Source of the DNA: Trogon surrucura
Lineage: Eukaryota > Chordata > Aves > Trogoniformes > Trogonidae
Direction of reading: 5' to 3'
DNA length: 64,000 nucleotides
Assembly (NCBI GenBank): GCA_020746105.1
Contig: JAJGST010000077.1
Coordinates: 58,010-122,009, forward strand
The first letter of the stretch is position 1; every line of letters starts with the position of its first letter. The notes beneath the pieces are model-generated. The model saw only the letters and a program-made list of their open reading frames with translations. It did not search any database and was not told the origin of the DNA. Positions 1 through 11,000 of this stretch are shown here, one piece after another. The position numbers and the translations under genes were made by a program.

Positions 1-345
1 AAGGGCACGTTGCTGTCCCAGGGACAACTCACCGTCCACTGGGACTCCGAGGTCTTTCTCCATGGGGCTGCTTTCCAGCAGGACGTTCCGGAATCTGTGC
101 TGGTGCCTGGGCTTGTTCCTCCCCAGATGCAGGACTCTCCAGCTGTCCTTACTGCACTCCATGAGGTTCCCCTTTGCCCGGCTCTCCAGCCCGTCCAGAT
201 CTCGCTGGGTGGCAGCAACGAGACAGGTGACAGCCCTCCCGGGTGTCACCCACCCCTCCCAGTTCTGTATCATCAGCGAACTTGCTGAGGGTGTCCTCTA
301 CCCCCTCATCCAGGTCATTGACGAAGATACTGAACTGAACCGGAC
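1..345 (-). mobile_element. CR1 LINE fragment (ORF2 reverse transcriptase, 3' part)
   Basis: Read on the minus strand this encodes the late part of a CR1 reverse transcriptase, with the motif [10 protein letters not shown], where FADD is the CR1 form of the catalytic box. It is cut on its 5' side (right) by the minisatellite and on its left by the window edge. It covers the same part of ORF2 as the copy at 2290-3962, so it is a separate insertion. Confidence 0.8.
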
Positions 346-2125
346 CCAGCTCCCAGTTCCTCCCTCTGACCCCCCCAGTGCTCCCAGTGCCTCCCCAGTG
401 CTCCCACTTCCTCTCTCTGCCTCCCCCCAGTGCTCCCAGTGCCACCCCAGTGCTCCCAGTTCCCCCCTCTTGCTCCGCACAGTGCTCCCAGTGCCTCCCC
501 AGGGCTCCCAGTTCCTCTCTCTAGCTTCCCACAGTGCTCCCAGTGCCTCCCCAGTGCTCCCAGTTCCTCCCTCTGACTTTCCACAGTGCTCCCATTGTCC
601 CCCCAGTGCTCCCAGTTCACCTCTCTGGCTCCCCACAGTGCTCCCAGTGCCTCCCCAGTGCTCCCAGTTCCTCTCTCTGCCTCCCCCGAGTGCTCCCAAT
701 GCCCCCTCCAGTGCTCCCGGTTCCTTTCTCTCGTTCCCCCCAGTGCTCCCAGTGCCTCCTGAGTACTCCCAGTCCCTTCCTCTCGTACCCCCCAGTGCTC
801 CCAGTGCCTCCCCAATACTCCCAGTTCCTCCCTCTGGCTCCCACCAATGCTCCCAGTGCCTCCCAGTGCTCCCACTTCCTTTCTCTCGTTCCCCCTAGTA
901 CTCCCAGTGCCTCCCCAGTGCTCCCAGTTCCTCCCTCTGGCTCCCCACAGTGCTCCCAGTGCCTCCCCAGTGCTACCAGTCCCTACCTCTCGTTCCCCCC
1001 AGTGCTCCCACGGTCTCCCCAGTACTCCCAGTTCCTCCCTCTGGCTACCCACAGTGCTTCCAGTACCCTCCAGTGCTACCAGTTCCTCCCTCTCACTCCT
1101 CCCAGTGCTCCCAGTTCCTCCCTCTGAGTCCCCTCAGTGCTCCCAGTGCCCCCACAGTGCTCCCAGTTTATCCCTCTGGTTCCCCAAAGTGCACCCAGTG
1201 CCTCCCCAGTGCTCCCAGTTACTCCCTATGACTCCACACAGTGCTCCCAGTGCCCCAACAGTGCTACCAGTGCCTCCCCAGTGCTCCCAGTTCCTTTCTC
1301 TCGTTAAGCCCAGTGCTCCCAGTGCCTCCCGAGTACTCCCAGTCCCTTCCTCTCGTACACCCCAGTGCTCCCAGTGCCTCCCCAGTGCTCCCAGTTCCTC
1401 CCTCTGGCTCCCCACAGTGCTCCCAGTGCCCCACCAGTGCTCGCAGTGCCTCCCCAGTTCTCCCAGTTCCTCCCTCTGGCTCCCCCCAGTGCTCCCAGTG
1501 CCTTCCCAGTGCTCCCAGTTCCTCTCTCTGCCTCCCCCGAGTGCTCACAGTGCCCCCTCCAGTGCTCCCAGTTCCTTTCTCTCACTCTCCCCAGTGCTCC
1601 CAGTGCCTCCCAAGTACTCCCAGTCCCTTCCTTTCGTACCCCCCAGTGCTCCCAGTGCCTCCCCAGTACTCCCATTTCCTCTCTCGGGCTACCCACAGTG
1701 CTTCCAGTACCCTCCCAATGCTACCAGTTCCTCCCTCTGACTCCTCCCAATGCTCCCAGTTCCTCCCTCTGAGTCCCCTCAGTGCTCCCAGTGCCTCCCC
1801 AGTGGTCCCAGTTCCTCTCTGTGTCTCCCCACAGTGCTCCCAGTGCCTCCCCAGTGCTCCCAGTTCCTTTCTCTCGCTCCCCCCAGTGCTCCCAGTGTCT
1901 CCCGAGTACTCCCAGTCCCTTCCTCTCGTACCCCCCAGTGCTCCCAGTGCCTCCCCAGTGCTACCAGTCCCTTCCTCTCGTTCCCCCCAGTACTCCCAGG
2001 GTCTACCCAGTACTCCCAGTGCTACCAGTTCCTCCCTCTGACTCCTCCCAGTGCTCCCAGTTTATCCCTCTGGCTCCCCACAGTGCTCCCTTTGCCTCCC
2101 CAGTCCTCCCAGTTCCTCTCTCTGG
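346..2125. repeat. C-rich minisatellite, about 51-bp compound unit
   Basis: About 1.8 kb of imperfect tandem repeats. Each compound unit joins CAGTGCTCCCAGTGCCTCCC to a longer variant containing CAGTTCCTCCCTCTGGCTC. Units are often a multiple of three long and lack stops, so long frames stay open on both strands without being genes. The array abuts a minus-strand CR1 fragment on the left. The same repeat recurs at 16850-17062. Confidence 0.92.
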
Positions 2126-2289
2126 CTCCTGACCTCGACTGGCCGCCCGTACGTGACTCACAAGACAGCGCTTTAGTGGCGGCCACTCGTCCCTGCCAGC
2201 TGTCACTTGACGCAGCAGACGGCGCTTTACCAGCAGCCAGTCACGGCTACAAGCTGGCACTTCAGCCACGGATCTGGTTTTCCTGCCCG

Positions 2290-3962
2290 GATTTCCCTTT
2301 CCCCTGCGCTGCTCTCCAGCAGGGCAGTGCCCAGCCTGTACCCGCACATGGGCTTCTTCTTTCCCAGGTGCAAAACTCTACCCTTGCCCTTGCTGAACTG
2401 TCTATGTTTTCTCCCCGCCCAACTCTCCGTCCTGTCCCGGTCTCTCTGAAGGGCAGCACAGCCTGCTGGGGTGTCAGCCACTCCTCCCAGTTCTGTGTCA
2501 CCAGCAAACTTGCCGACAACACTCTCTAAGCCCTCGTCCAGGTCACTGATGAATATATTGAAAAGCACCGGCCCCAGCACTGACCCCTGGGGGACCCCCC
2601 CCAGACACAGGCCCCCGGCCAGACTCTGCCCCAGTGACCACAACTCTCTGGCTCCTGCCCTGCAACCAGTTCCCGACCCACCTCACTACTTGCTCATCCA
2701 GACCACTCTTCACCAGTTTACCTACGAGGATGCTGTGGGAGACGGTGTCCAGTGCCTTGCTGATGTCCAGACACACCACATCTACTGCACGGCCACCGTC
2801 CAGCCACCTGGTGATGTCTTCATAGAAGGCTCTCAGGTTGGTCAGACATGACTTCCCCTTGGCACAGCCATGCTGACTGCTCCTCGTGACCTTCTTACCC
2901 TTGATATGCCCAGAGACAGCGCCAAGGGTAAGATGTTCCATCACCTTTCCAGGGCTGGAGGTGAGGCTGACCGGTCTGTAGTTACCCGGGTCAGCCTTCC
3001 TGCCCTTCTTACAGACTGCCATGACATTCGCTGTCCTCCAGTCCTCAGGCACCTCTCCTGTTCCCCACGGCTTACCAAAGGTGATGGGAGTGGCCTGGCA
3101 ATGACTCCCGCCAGCTCCCTCAGCACCCATGGATGCATCCCATCAGGGCCCATGGATTTGTGGATGTTCAAGTGTTCAAACTGATCCCTAACCCAGTCCC
3201 CCCCAACCAGGGCAAAGTCCTCCTTTATCCTGACTTCCTCTGGGGCCTCACGGGACTGAGACTCCTCAGGACAGTCTCCAGCAGTGCAGACAGAGGCAAA
3301 GAAGGCATTCAGCCACTCTGCCTTCTTTCTGTCCTCTGTCTCCAGGGCACCCACCCCATTCACCAGAGGGCCTGCATTGCCTCTGGGGTTAGTTTTGTCG
3401 GCGATGTCTCTGAAGAAGCCCTTTCTGTTGTCCTTGGCCTCCCTTGCAAGTTTTAATTCCAAGGAGGCTTTAGCGTTTCTGATTGCCTCCCTACACTCCC
3501 TGACAGCTGTCCTGTACTCCACCCGAGTGGCCAGCCCTTCCTTCCACAATTTATACACCCTCCCTTTCCACCTGAGTCTGCCCAGCAGATCCCTGGTTAA
3601 CCACGCAGGTCTCCTGGATCCCTTTCTTGATTTCCTACCTGATGGGATGCACTGATCCTGAGCCTGGAAGAAGTGGTCTTTGAATACCGACCAACTCTCT
3701 TGGGCCCCTTTACCTTCCAGTTCCCTGTCCCAAGGGGTTTCCCCTCGCAGTTGCTTGAAGAGGCCAAAGTTGGCCCTTCTGAAGCCCAGAGCTGCGATCC
3801 TGCTTGGTGTTCTGTTCCTACCACACAGGATCCTGAACTCCTCTTCAAGCAATTGCTTTTGGCCTCTTCAAGTAATTGCTGGTGAGCACAAGGTCCAGCA
3901 GCTCCTCTCGTGGTCGGCTCATCCGCCTTTTGCATCAAAAAGTTCTCATCGATGCACTGGAG
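2290..3962 (-). mobile_element. CR1 LINE, 5'-truncated and decayed ORF2
   Basis: On the minus strand this holds the linker after the endonuclease (from about 3960 down), the first reverse transcriptase blocks (YRPVSLTS near 2960, DISKALDTVSHS near 2780) and then, after a frame change, GSVLGPVLFNIF and a decayed catalytic box, KFAGDTELGG, with G in place of A. Several frameshifts and substitutions make it non-functional. The 3' UTR is missing; the recognisable match starts near 2290, and 2126-2289 is unassigned. Confidence 0.85.
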
Positions 3963-4142
3963 TGTACAGAAAATTACGTTGCCAGAGATCAGTGTTCACA
4001 AAGAAGACAGAGGAGTCTTAACTTTATTCGAATAAATGGAGAGTTCACCGGGGCTGCCAAGTCCCAGTGAGGTCTCTGAAATTGCTGGAGGACGCAGCCC
4101 CCTTTTATCCTAATTTCCCGGCCGCATGAAACCCTCTCCCTT
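3963..4142 (-). mobile_element. possible LTR fragment
   Basis: The minus strand shows a TATA-like GATAAAAGG (near 4110), then GAATAAAG (near 4030) and a pyrimidine-rich tail, in the order expected for U3-R-U5 of an avian LTR. No clean TG...CA ends or target duplication were found. It separates a CR1 from the duplicated RhoGAP exon. Tentative. Confidence 0.35.
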
Positions 4143-4150
4143 TCCCCATT

Positions 4151-4308
4151 GACCTGCTGGGCCTCTGCAGCTGCAGCCAGAGCTTCAGCTCCAACCTCTG
4201 GCTCATCCAGCCCAGCGAGCACCGAGGCACCGACACACGGCTTCGCCATCGCCCTCGGCCGTCTTGCCCAAAGCTGAGGGCCGGTGTTGCGCTAGAACCC
4301 AGCGTTGA
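4151..4308 (+). pseudogene. duplicated last coding exon of the RhoGAP gene
   Basis: These 158 bases match 30824-30981, the end of the last coding exon of the RhoGAP gene at 25914-30981. Length is identical through the TGA stop and only a few substitutions are visible. Similarity continues through the 3' UTR to about 4559. The upstream exons are absent: the copy starts abruptly next to an LTR-like fragment, so it is a truncated gene remnant. It shows that this gene family has been duplicated locally. Confidence 0.85.
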
Positions 4309-4429
4309 AGCCCCAGCGGGGCAGAGCTGAGCAGAGCTGGAGGACATGGAGGCTCAGAGCTGTTTCTGGGTTATTGCTTTGGGCACAGCCTGTTTGTCAC
4401 CACCCTTGGCTTGGACGACTGTTCCTGTG

Positions 4430-5165
4430 TTTGTTAATGTCCAGTTAATGTGTAGTGACTGTGTTGGTGAAGGTTCATGTGTTGTTGATGTGTCGTTGAT
4501 GTGTAGTTCATGTGTAGGTAAATGCTGGGAAATGTTGATATGTTCTTGATATGTTCTTACTGTTCTTAATGTGTTCTTAATGTGTAGTTAATGTTGTTAA
4601 TGTAGTTAATAAGGTTAATGTTGTTAATAATGTGTTTAATGTAGTTAACGCGTTGGTAAATGTTAATATGTTGTTAATACGTTGTTAATACATTGCAAAT
4701 ATGTTCTTTGTATGTTCTTTGTATGTTCTCTGTATGTTCTTAATGTGTAGTTTCGGTGTCGTCAATGTTGCTAATGTAGTTAATAAATTTAATGTTATTA
4801 ATGTAGTTAATGTTGTTAATGTAGTTAATTAACTTTATGAATTACTTTAACATTAACTTTATGTAGTTGATAAAGTTGATGTTCATGAAGTTACTGTAGT
4901 TAATAAAGTTAATGTTATTAATGTCGTTAATAAAGTAAATGTAGTTGATGTAGTTAATAAAGTTAATGTTATTAATGTTGTTATTGTTGTTAGTGTAGTT
5001 AATAAAGTTAATATAGTGAATAAAGTTAAAGTTGTTAATGAAGTTGCTGTTATTAATGTCGTTAATAAAGTTTATGTTAATGTTGTGGGTTTTGTTTAAT
5101 ATGTTGTTCTCTGTGTTTGTCAGACGAGTGTTAATATGTTTGTTAATATGATTTACTGTGACACA
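4430..5165 (+). repeat. TTAATG-rich AT minisatellite in the duplicated 3' UTR
   Basis: Degenerate short tandem repeats built from GTTAATGT and TAGTTAATAAAGTTAATG run for about 700 bases. The beginning of the array is also present after the intact RhoGAP gene (31090-31232), where a CR1 replaces the rest. The array contains many AATAAA hexamers that could act as polyadenylation signals. Confidence 0.85.
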
Positions 5166-6110
5166 CCTAAAGTATTCAAAGGGAGAAAAAGAATGTTTGT
5201 GTGCTGTCGATGTGTTTGTTAATACGATGCACTAAGCTGTGATGCTGCTGTTTCGAGAGCAGGAAACTGTTTCAGTTTAACCACTTCAGACTGTAGCTGT
5301 ACCTAGAAATAGTCATTTCTGACAGTGGAGAAACACAATATTGAGCACAAAGCCCACGTGATCCGAGATCATAGTTGAAACAACCTCCTATCTGCACATG
5401 ATGAAGGGACGCTTCTCACAGCTCTTGTTTTCTGGTATTTCTCAATACACTTGTCTGTGGGATCTGTCAGAGCATCACACGCTGTTAGAAGAGAAATGTG
5501 CAGATCCTTTGAAGTCAGACTGTTTGAAGCCAACTCTTTTGGAAAACATTGTTGCAGTACCCTGAGTCCTGGCACAGCTCAGGCTTGTAACGTGGGAGTG
5601 GAGCACGACCCCAGGCTTTGCACAAGTCTTAAACCTTAATTGCTGTGGCTGTTCTTTCTGGAAAAACCTCACAGAGGGGAGTTTTTGTGTGCAGCAGAAG
5701 ACCCAGAAATAACAGAGAGGAACGTTCACTTTGGGCTCCTCTCTGGGGTCAGCATCATCTGGGAGAGATAAAAACACACGGGGAAAAAAAGCAGCTGATC
5801 TGGAGAAGGGATCTGGCTGAAAGTGTCTCTGCTCCAGAAACTGTTCCTGCCTCAGAGAGGGAAATGGGTGGGGTGGGGGATGTCTTTCAGCTTCGCTGAA
5901 GCAAGGGCAGAGTTATTGTCCAGTTTCTTTTTCTTTCTAGTTCTATTTTACTCTCGTTCCTGCTCTTGCATTTTGTTTGCTTCACCCAGACTGTCCTGTT
6001 GGTGATCGCTCACCTTTCCATCAGGAGCTGTCCTGGCTGGAGCTGAAAGACACCAAATCTGCTCCGTGATTTTATCTTCCAGCTCAGTCTCTTCTAAAAG
6101 GCTGAAGAGG
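5166..6110. other. unassigned intergenic DNA
   Basis: About 950 bases with no convincing exon, RNA gene or recognised repeat. Open frames are short, mutually overlapping and lack protein-like features. Confidence 0.5.
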
Positions 6111-6113
6111 AGG

Positions 6114-6252
6114 GGAAGGTCCCAGTTTGAGGGAACTGGAGGGAAGGTCCCAGTTTGGGGGATCTGGAGGGAAGGTCCCAGTTTGGGGGAACTGGAGGGA
6201 AGGTCCCAGTTTGGGGGGTCTGGAAGGAAGGTCCCAGCTCAGGGGGTCTGGG
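6114..6252. repeat. 28-bp minisatellite, five units
   Basis: Five tandem copies of a 28-bp unit containing GGAAGGTCCCAGTTTGGGGG. The last unit has drifted. Confidence 0.85.
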
Positions 6253-6371
6253 TGTGTCCCCGCCGCGCTGGGGCCCTGCCAATTGTCCCCCCAAGGGTCT
6301 CGAACCAGCATTTTTGGGCTAAAATCTGCCGGTTTTCAGGGCAGGCCCGGAGCAGGCCCGGGCGGGACAAG

Positions 6372-6390
6372 ACTACATCTCCCAGCAGGC
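6372..6390 (+). promoter_or_regulatory. ZNF143/STAF-type promoter motif
   Basis: ACTACATCTCCCAGCAGGC is close to the long ZNF143 site ACTACAANTCCCAGAATGC. It sits in a CpG- and GC-rich stretch (6320-6520) that could be a promoter or a promoter remnant. No first exon was identified beside it. Confidence 0.4.
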
Positions 6391-6514
6391 CGCGGGGCCT
6401 CACCCACTTCTGACCATGCAGGGCCGGGGCTCCCGGGGGGGTCAGGCCCGGGCTGGGGCCGGGAGGGGCCCGGGGGGGCTCCGGGGGTGCCGGGGGGGGG
6501 CTGTGGGGCTTTTG

Positions 6515-6640
6515 AGCACCTCCAGGGCTGGTGCCTCCACCCCTGCCCTGGGCAGCCTGTTCCAAGGCCTCACCACTCCTTGGCCAAGAGCGATTTCCTG
6601 ACACCCAAACTCAACCTCTTCTGGTGCGACTGAGCCTGAC
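6515..6640 (-). mobile_element. CR1 fragment near the 3' end
   Basis: The segment with GGGCAGCCTGTTCCAAGGC and following bases matches the CR1 segment upstream of the 3' UTR seen in the other minus-strand copies, for example around 19075. Short and diverged. Confidence 0.5.
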
Positions 6641-7078
6641 TTCTGTGAGGGTGGAACTGGAGGCCGCAACCAGCTCCCCCTGGGCAGCTCCGAGGGAGTG
6701 GTGGGGACAGCAGGTCCGACCCTCGGAGCCACAGACACAGCTGGAGCTCCTGCCGCTGGCTCTGCTCCCGCTGGCCGTTCCCCGGTGTTGGGGGCCACAA
6801 CAAGACACTGGGGTGCCCCCAGACACCCCGAGGAGGGCCTGGAGCATCCCAGAGTGGGGCACAGGCACCCCAAGGAACAACAAAGAGGGGCTGGAGAACA
6901 CCAGAGAGAGTCTGAGCCACACCAGGACTCTCCCAAGAGACACTGGAAAACCCCAGGGGGTGCAGGGGCTGCCCCCCGCCCCTGGCCCCAGCCCCACCTG
7001 GAGGGCAGGAGCACCAGGAGGGGCGGGAGCTGCTGCCGTCCCTGCCATGGCCAGGGGTCACTGTCGGGTCACAGGATC
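6641..7078. other. unassigned GC-rich DNA
   Basis: No gene, RNA or clear repeat recognised. Long open frames exist on both strands but reflect high GC content. Confidence 0.4.
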
Positions 7079-7250
7079 ACTCACAGGATCACAGAATGTT
7101 CGGGGTTGGAAGGCAACTTGCAAGATCATCTCGTCCAACGCCCCTGCCAGAGCAGGATCACCCAGAGCAGGTCACACAGGAATGCCCTGAAAGCTCCTAC
7201 ACTGGCGTTTGGAAGGTCCAAAAGGCCCCTCAGACGTGTGTTTCTGAGCC
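7079..7250 (-). mobile_element. CR1 3' end
   Basis: ATCACAGAATGTTCGGGGTT and the following TTGGAAGG...CCAACGCCCCTGCCAGAGCAGG are the reversed CR1 3' UTR, as in the intact copy at 18911-19010. Confidence 0.75.
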
Positions 7251-7510
7251 CGAAATCTTACTGAATGTCTGTGTTGACAGAGGAGAAGCTCAGCCCGAGC
7301 CCGCAGGACGCTCCTGCAGCCCAGAGGCCAACCCTGTCCTGGGCTGCATCCAGAGGAGGGTGGCCAGCAGGGCAGGAGAGGGGATTTTCCCCCTTTGCTC
7401 TGGGGAGACCCCACCTCGAATGCTGCGTCCAGTTCTGGTGTCCCCACCGTAAGAGGGACATGGATCTGTTGGAACGAGTCCAGAGGAGGCCACAAAGCTG
7501 ACCCAGGGGC
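7251..7510 (+). mobile_element. CR1 fragment, opposite orientation
   Basis: The plus strand carries GGTGGCCAGCAGGGCAGGAG, then the block around CCCCACCTCGAATGCTGCGT and GAGTCCAGAGGAGGCC, which is the CR1 ORF2 C-terminal region. It lies tail to tail with the preceding CR1 3' end. Confidence 0.7.
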
Positions 7511-7535
7511 TGGAGCAGCTCTGCTACGTGCTCAC

Positions 7536-7629
7536 ACGACTGGCTGTGCTCCAGAGAGAACAGGTTTCCCTGCTGTGCTCCCGAGAAAGACAATTTCCCC
7601 TCCAGGGACTCGAACACCGTGTTGAAAAA
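7536..7629 (-). pseudogene. remnant of a USP catalytic-Cys exon
   Basis: The minus strand matches the end of exon 2 of the neighbouring USP gene: LEHSQSC followed by the same donor site GTGAGCA, compared with GEHSRSC and GTGAGTG at 12360. Just upstream, the NTCF catalytic box reads NTVF, so the nucleophile is lost. No other exons accompany it. It is probably debris of a tandem copy of the USP gene. The match is short and diverged. Confidence 0.5.
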
Positions 7630-7779
7630 GAAAAGACTGCAAGAGTGGCACACGCAGGCACACTGCTTTCAGAATCCCCTCACGTAAATCTCCCACTCCG
7701 GGTATTTCCACCAATTGCCTCAACACCTACAGAGGGGAAAAGAGCCCGGAAATCACACGTGCAAGGCCAACAAGTGTTT

Positions 7780-8001
7780 TTAATTCTGGCTTTGGCTACT
7801 CTGACTGTTGAGCACTGATTTTGGGTGATCCAAAATCTGGAAAGGGATTAAAGCTCTTCCTCCAGGCACCTTTGGGCAGGCGGGCGAGCTAGCAGGGCTG
7901 TCCCAGTCTCTGGAAGTCTCTCTGAGCTCTTCCTCATCCCACGAACCGGCTGCGGGTATCTTAGCCCTGCCCCGGGACCTGCTCCTCTGCGTCGGAAGGG
8001 T
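7780..8001 (-). other. open tail downstream of the USP stop; 3' UTR or lost C-terminus
   Basis: After the TGA at 8004-8002 the same frame stays open for 73 codons to a TAA at 7782-7780. It begins by continuing the third RS-rich repeat (TLPTQRSRS). This may be a former C-terminus now acting as 3' UTR. An ATTAAA near the TAA could serve as a variant poly(A) signal. Confidence 0.55.
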
Positions 8002-11000
8002 TCACTCCCGAGCAGCCCTGGGTGCAGGAGCCCACTGCGGCCTGAGGTTGGAGGGCCTGGGAGCTGCGTTGTCCCTGGGGGCTCCATGAAATGGTGGAGG
8101 ACTTGTTCTCTGCATTCTCCTCCTTGATGAGCCGTGGTGGTCCTTGCGCTCCAAAAGGTTGAAGCCCCGCAGCGGGGACCTGCTCCTCTGCCTCGGCAGG
8201 GATCTCTCCCTAGCAGTCCTGGATGTGGGAGCCCGCTGCCTCCTGATGTTGGAGGGCCTGGGAGCTGCGTTGTCCCTGGGGAATCCATCAGAATGTAGAG
8301 GACTTGCTCTCTGCATCGTCCTCCTCGCTGAGCTATGGTGGTCCTTGCGCTCCAAAAGCTCGGAGCCTCGCAGCGGGGACCTGCTCCTCTGCCTCGGCAG
8401 GGTTCGCTCCCGGGCAGCCCGGGGTGCGGGAGCCAACCGGGAGCTGCCATTGGAGAGCTCTGGAGCCACGACACTCCTCAGGGCCCGGTCACGATTTGGA
8501 GGACCAGTCGTCCTCCTCCTCCTCCTCCTGCTCCTGCTCCCTGCCAAGTCTTCATGGCCTGTGGTGCCCGCGGAGCAGCTGCGGAGATCACTGCCCCCCT
8601 GCGGTGACCGGCTGCAGGCCCTCTCCCTGGCACCGCTCCTCTGGCAGCGGGAGGAAGGGCTGAGCTCCGCTGCCACAGCACCCGTCGCCGTGCTGCCAGC
8701 AGTACCCGGGCCGAGGAAGGAACGGGCCGGGGATGGTGCCGGGGAGGACGAAGCCCTTTCTTCAGCGTTCCCATCAGAGCACCTGGAGAAAAAAAAAGAG
8801 GCATCTCTGTTTAGGGTGTTCTTGCAGCCTCCTCTGGGCTGCAGTTCTCCTCCCGGGTCTGCTGCTGTCGGAGCAAGACCTCAGCCTCATCCTCCCCGTG
8901 GCCTCCGTTTCACAGAGTCGAGGGATCATGTAGAATGGTTTGGGTTGGGAGGGACATTCAAGATCGAGTTCCCAGCCCCTGGTGTGGGCAGGGACACCTC
9001 CCACTAGACCGGGTTGCTCAAAGCCCTGAACGCTTCCAGGGAGGGGGCAGCCTGTGCCAGAGCCTCACCAGCCACACCGAAAACGGTTTCTCCCTCCCAT
9101 CTAACCCTGATCTGCTCTTTTCCAGCTGCAAACCATTGCCCCTTGTCCTTTCACCACGCCGGCTGATAAAGGGTCCCTCCCCATCTTTCCCCCAGGCCCC
9201 CTGCAAGTCCTCTTTCCCACACCAGCAGACAAGGAGCGGTTCACAGCAGGGCAGCAGCCTGAAGCCCAGCGAGGGAAGAGCAGGGCTGATGGGGGGGAGT
9301 TCAGGTGTGACAGCACCGAAAGACGCCTGTAGGAATTGTCTCCCAGGACATAAATGCTCTGGAGGAGGAGAAGAAAAATAGCAAAAACATGAACGGGAAA
9401 CGTGTTGTGAAGACCTTGTAATGCTGCTCATTACCTGACGTAGAAGAGCAAATAGGCTTGCTGCCTGAGAACCGTGTCGAGGCCACAGGGTTTCACAGAC
9501 GCATCGTCCATCTTGTACCAGAGTCCGTTGCTGGCCTGTGAACAAAAAAGCAGCGACAGCTGGAGACGAACCGTGTGCTTTCCCCAGAAAACACAGGCAG
9601 AAAACCACAGAACCAAGAGTACACTGAAAACATGCAGTCCAGCCCCTTAGATTCTGAGTTTCTGCCCCAAAACCTTGGCTACTGGGAAGACTGCCGTGAA
9701 AACTTGTCTGCCCCAATACACGTCTTTCCCCCATTAGGAAGAATGCAGCTCCTCACCTTTGTGTAGCAGAAATAGTGCCCTGCCCAGGAGCTGTCACCGC
9801 GGTGCACCAGGACGGAGTACAAGGCATAGCGGAGCGGTTCTCCGTCTGTCTGAGAGGTGTAGGGGTGAAGATCCAAGTGTTCAGGATATTTCACAACCTA
9901 TGGAGAGACCAAGAGGGCTCACAAATCATCCTGACACGCTCCATGCAGTAGCTGTCCCAGACTAAAGGCTGGAGGTGTAGAAACACATCGTGGGGCTCAC
10001 AACCACTTGGCTGTCCCTAAGGCCACACGGAGCGGTTCGGGGGCAGGAAACTGTTGTCGGCCAGAGCAGCTCTGCCGGAGCAGAGCACGTGCTTGGCCTC
10101 CCCCAGGAACCCTCCCCTCCCCTCCCCAGAAGGGAGAACGGGCAACTCGGCAGGACCAGCGTGGGGAAGAGCGTGCCGCTCGGGGAAACCTGCTCTGGGC
10201 AGAGCGAGCGGCTCTCCAACCGCATACGCACCTGGCTGAGCTTCCTGCCGGTGAGATACTCAAACCTCTTCAGGCCCAGCGTGAGAACCCTGGGCGCCTG
10301 GTGGATTGTGAACCCCTTGGAGGTGGCACCCAGCTCGTCACACCTGGAAACCAAGCACAGAGCCAAGAGCTGAAACGCGCCCCCACAGGCCTGCCAAGCC
10401 TCCAGGGCTCACCCGGCCTCACGCTGCTTGACCAATGCTCCGCGTGACACGGGCACAGTCACACCAAACAGCCGTGTCTCATCAACGTGCATCTTAACGT
10501 GCAACGCGAGGTGGCACGCAGCACCTTCACGCGGAATCTGGCGCGAACAGGTCGCTAGCAATTGTCTTACTTGCTACACCTGAAGTCAGTCAGGCACTCG
10601 GGTCGCACAAAGTCCTGCAGAGCTGCGGTGACAGACGAGGCTGCCTGGAGAGTGAGAAGGGAGAGCGCTGAGCGCAGGGAAACCCCTCGCCCCGACACTG
10701 GCTGGGAGGGGACAAGAAGATCCAGGGAGCTGACGCTGAGGAGACCCACCGGGCACGTGGGCACCGTGGCCAGCAAGAGGCAGCAGGAGGGCGTCCTGCT
10801 GAGCACTGCCCGCAGCTCCCAGGCCTTCCCGGGGCTGCCAAGGGCTGCGTCTCTGGGCCACCGCTCAGTTCAGCTCCTGCCGGCGTGCAGGCTCCGCCAG
10901 AGCAAAAACAACCCAACCCGCTGGCCTGGGAGCCAGACGGGTGCTGAGGGGGCGAAGGGAACCAGGAGGAACACAAAGGCGAGGGGGCAGGGAGGATCAG

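Noticed and set aside
62-2041. Long Ser/Pro-rich frames on the plus strand and Gly/Trp/Glu-rich frames on the minus strand
   Set aside because: They are translations of the C-rich minisatellite, open on both strands because units are stop-free and often a multiple of three long.
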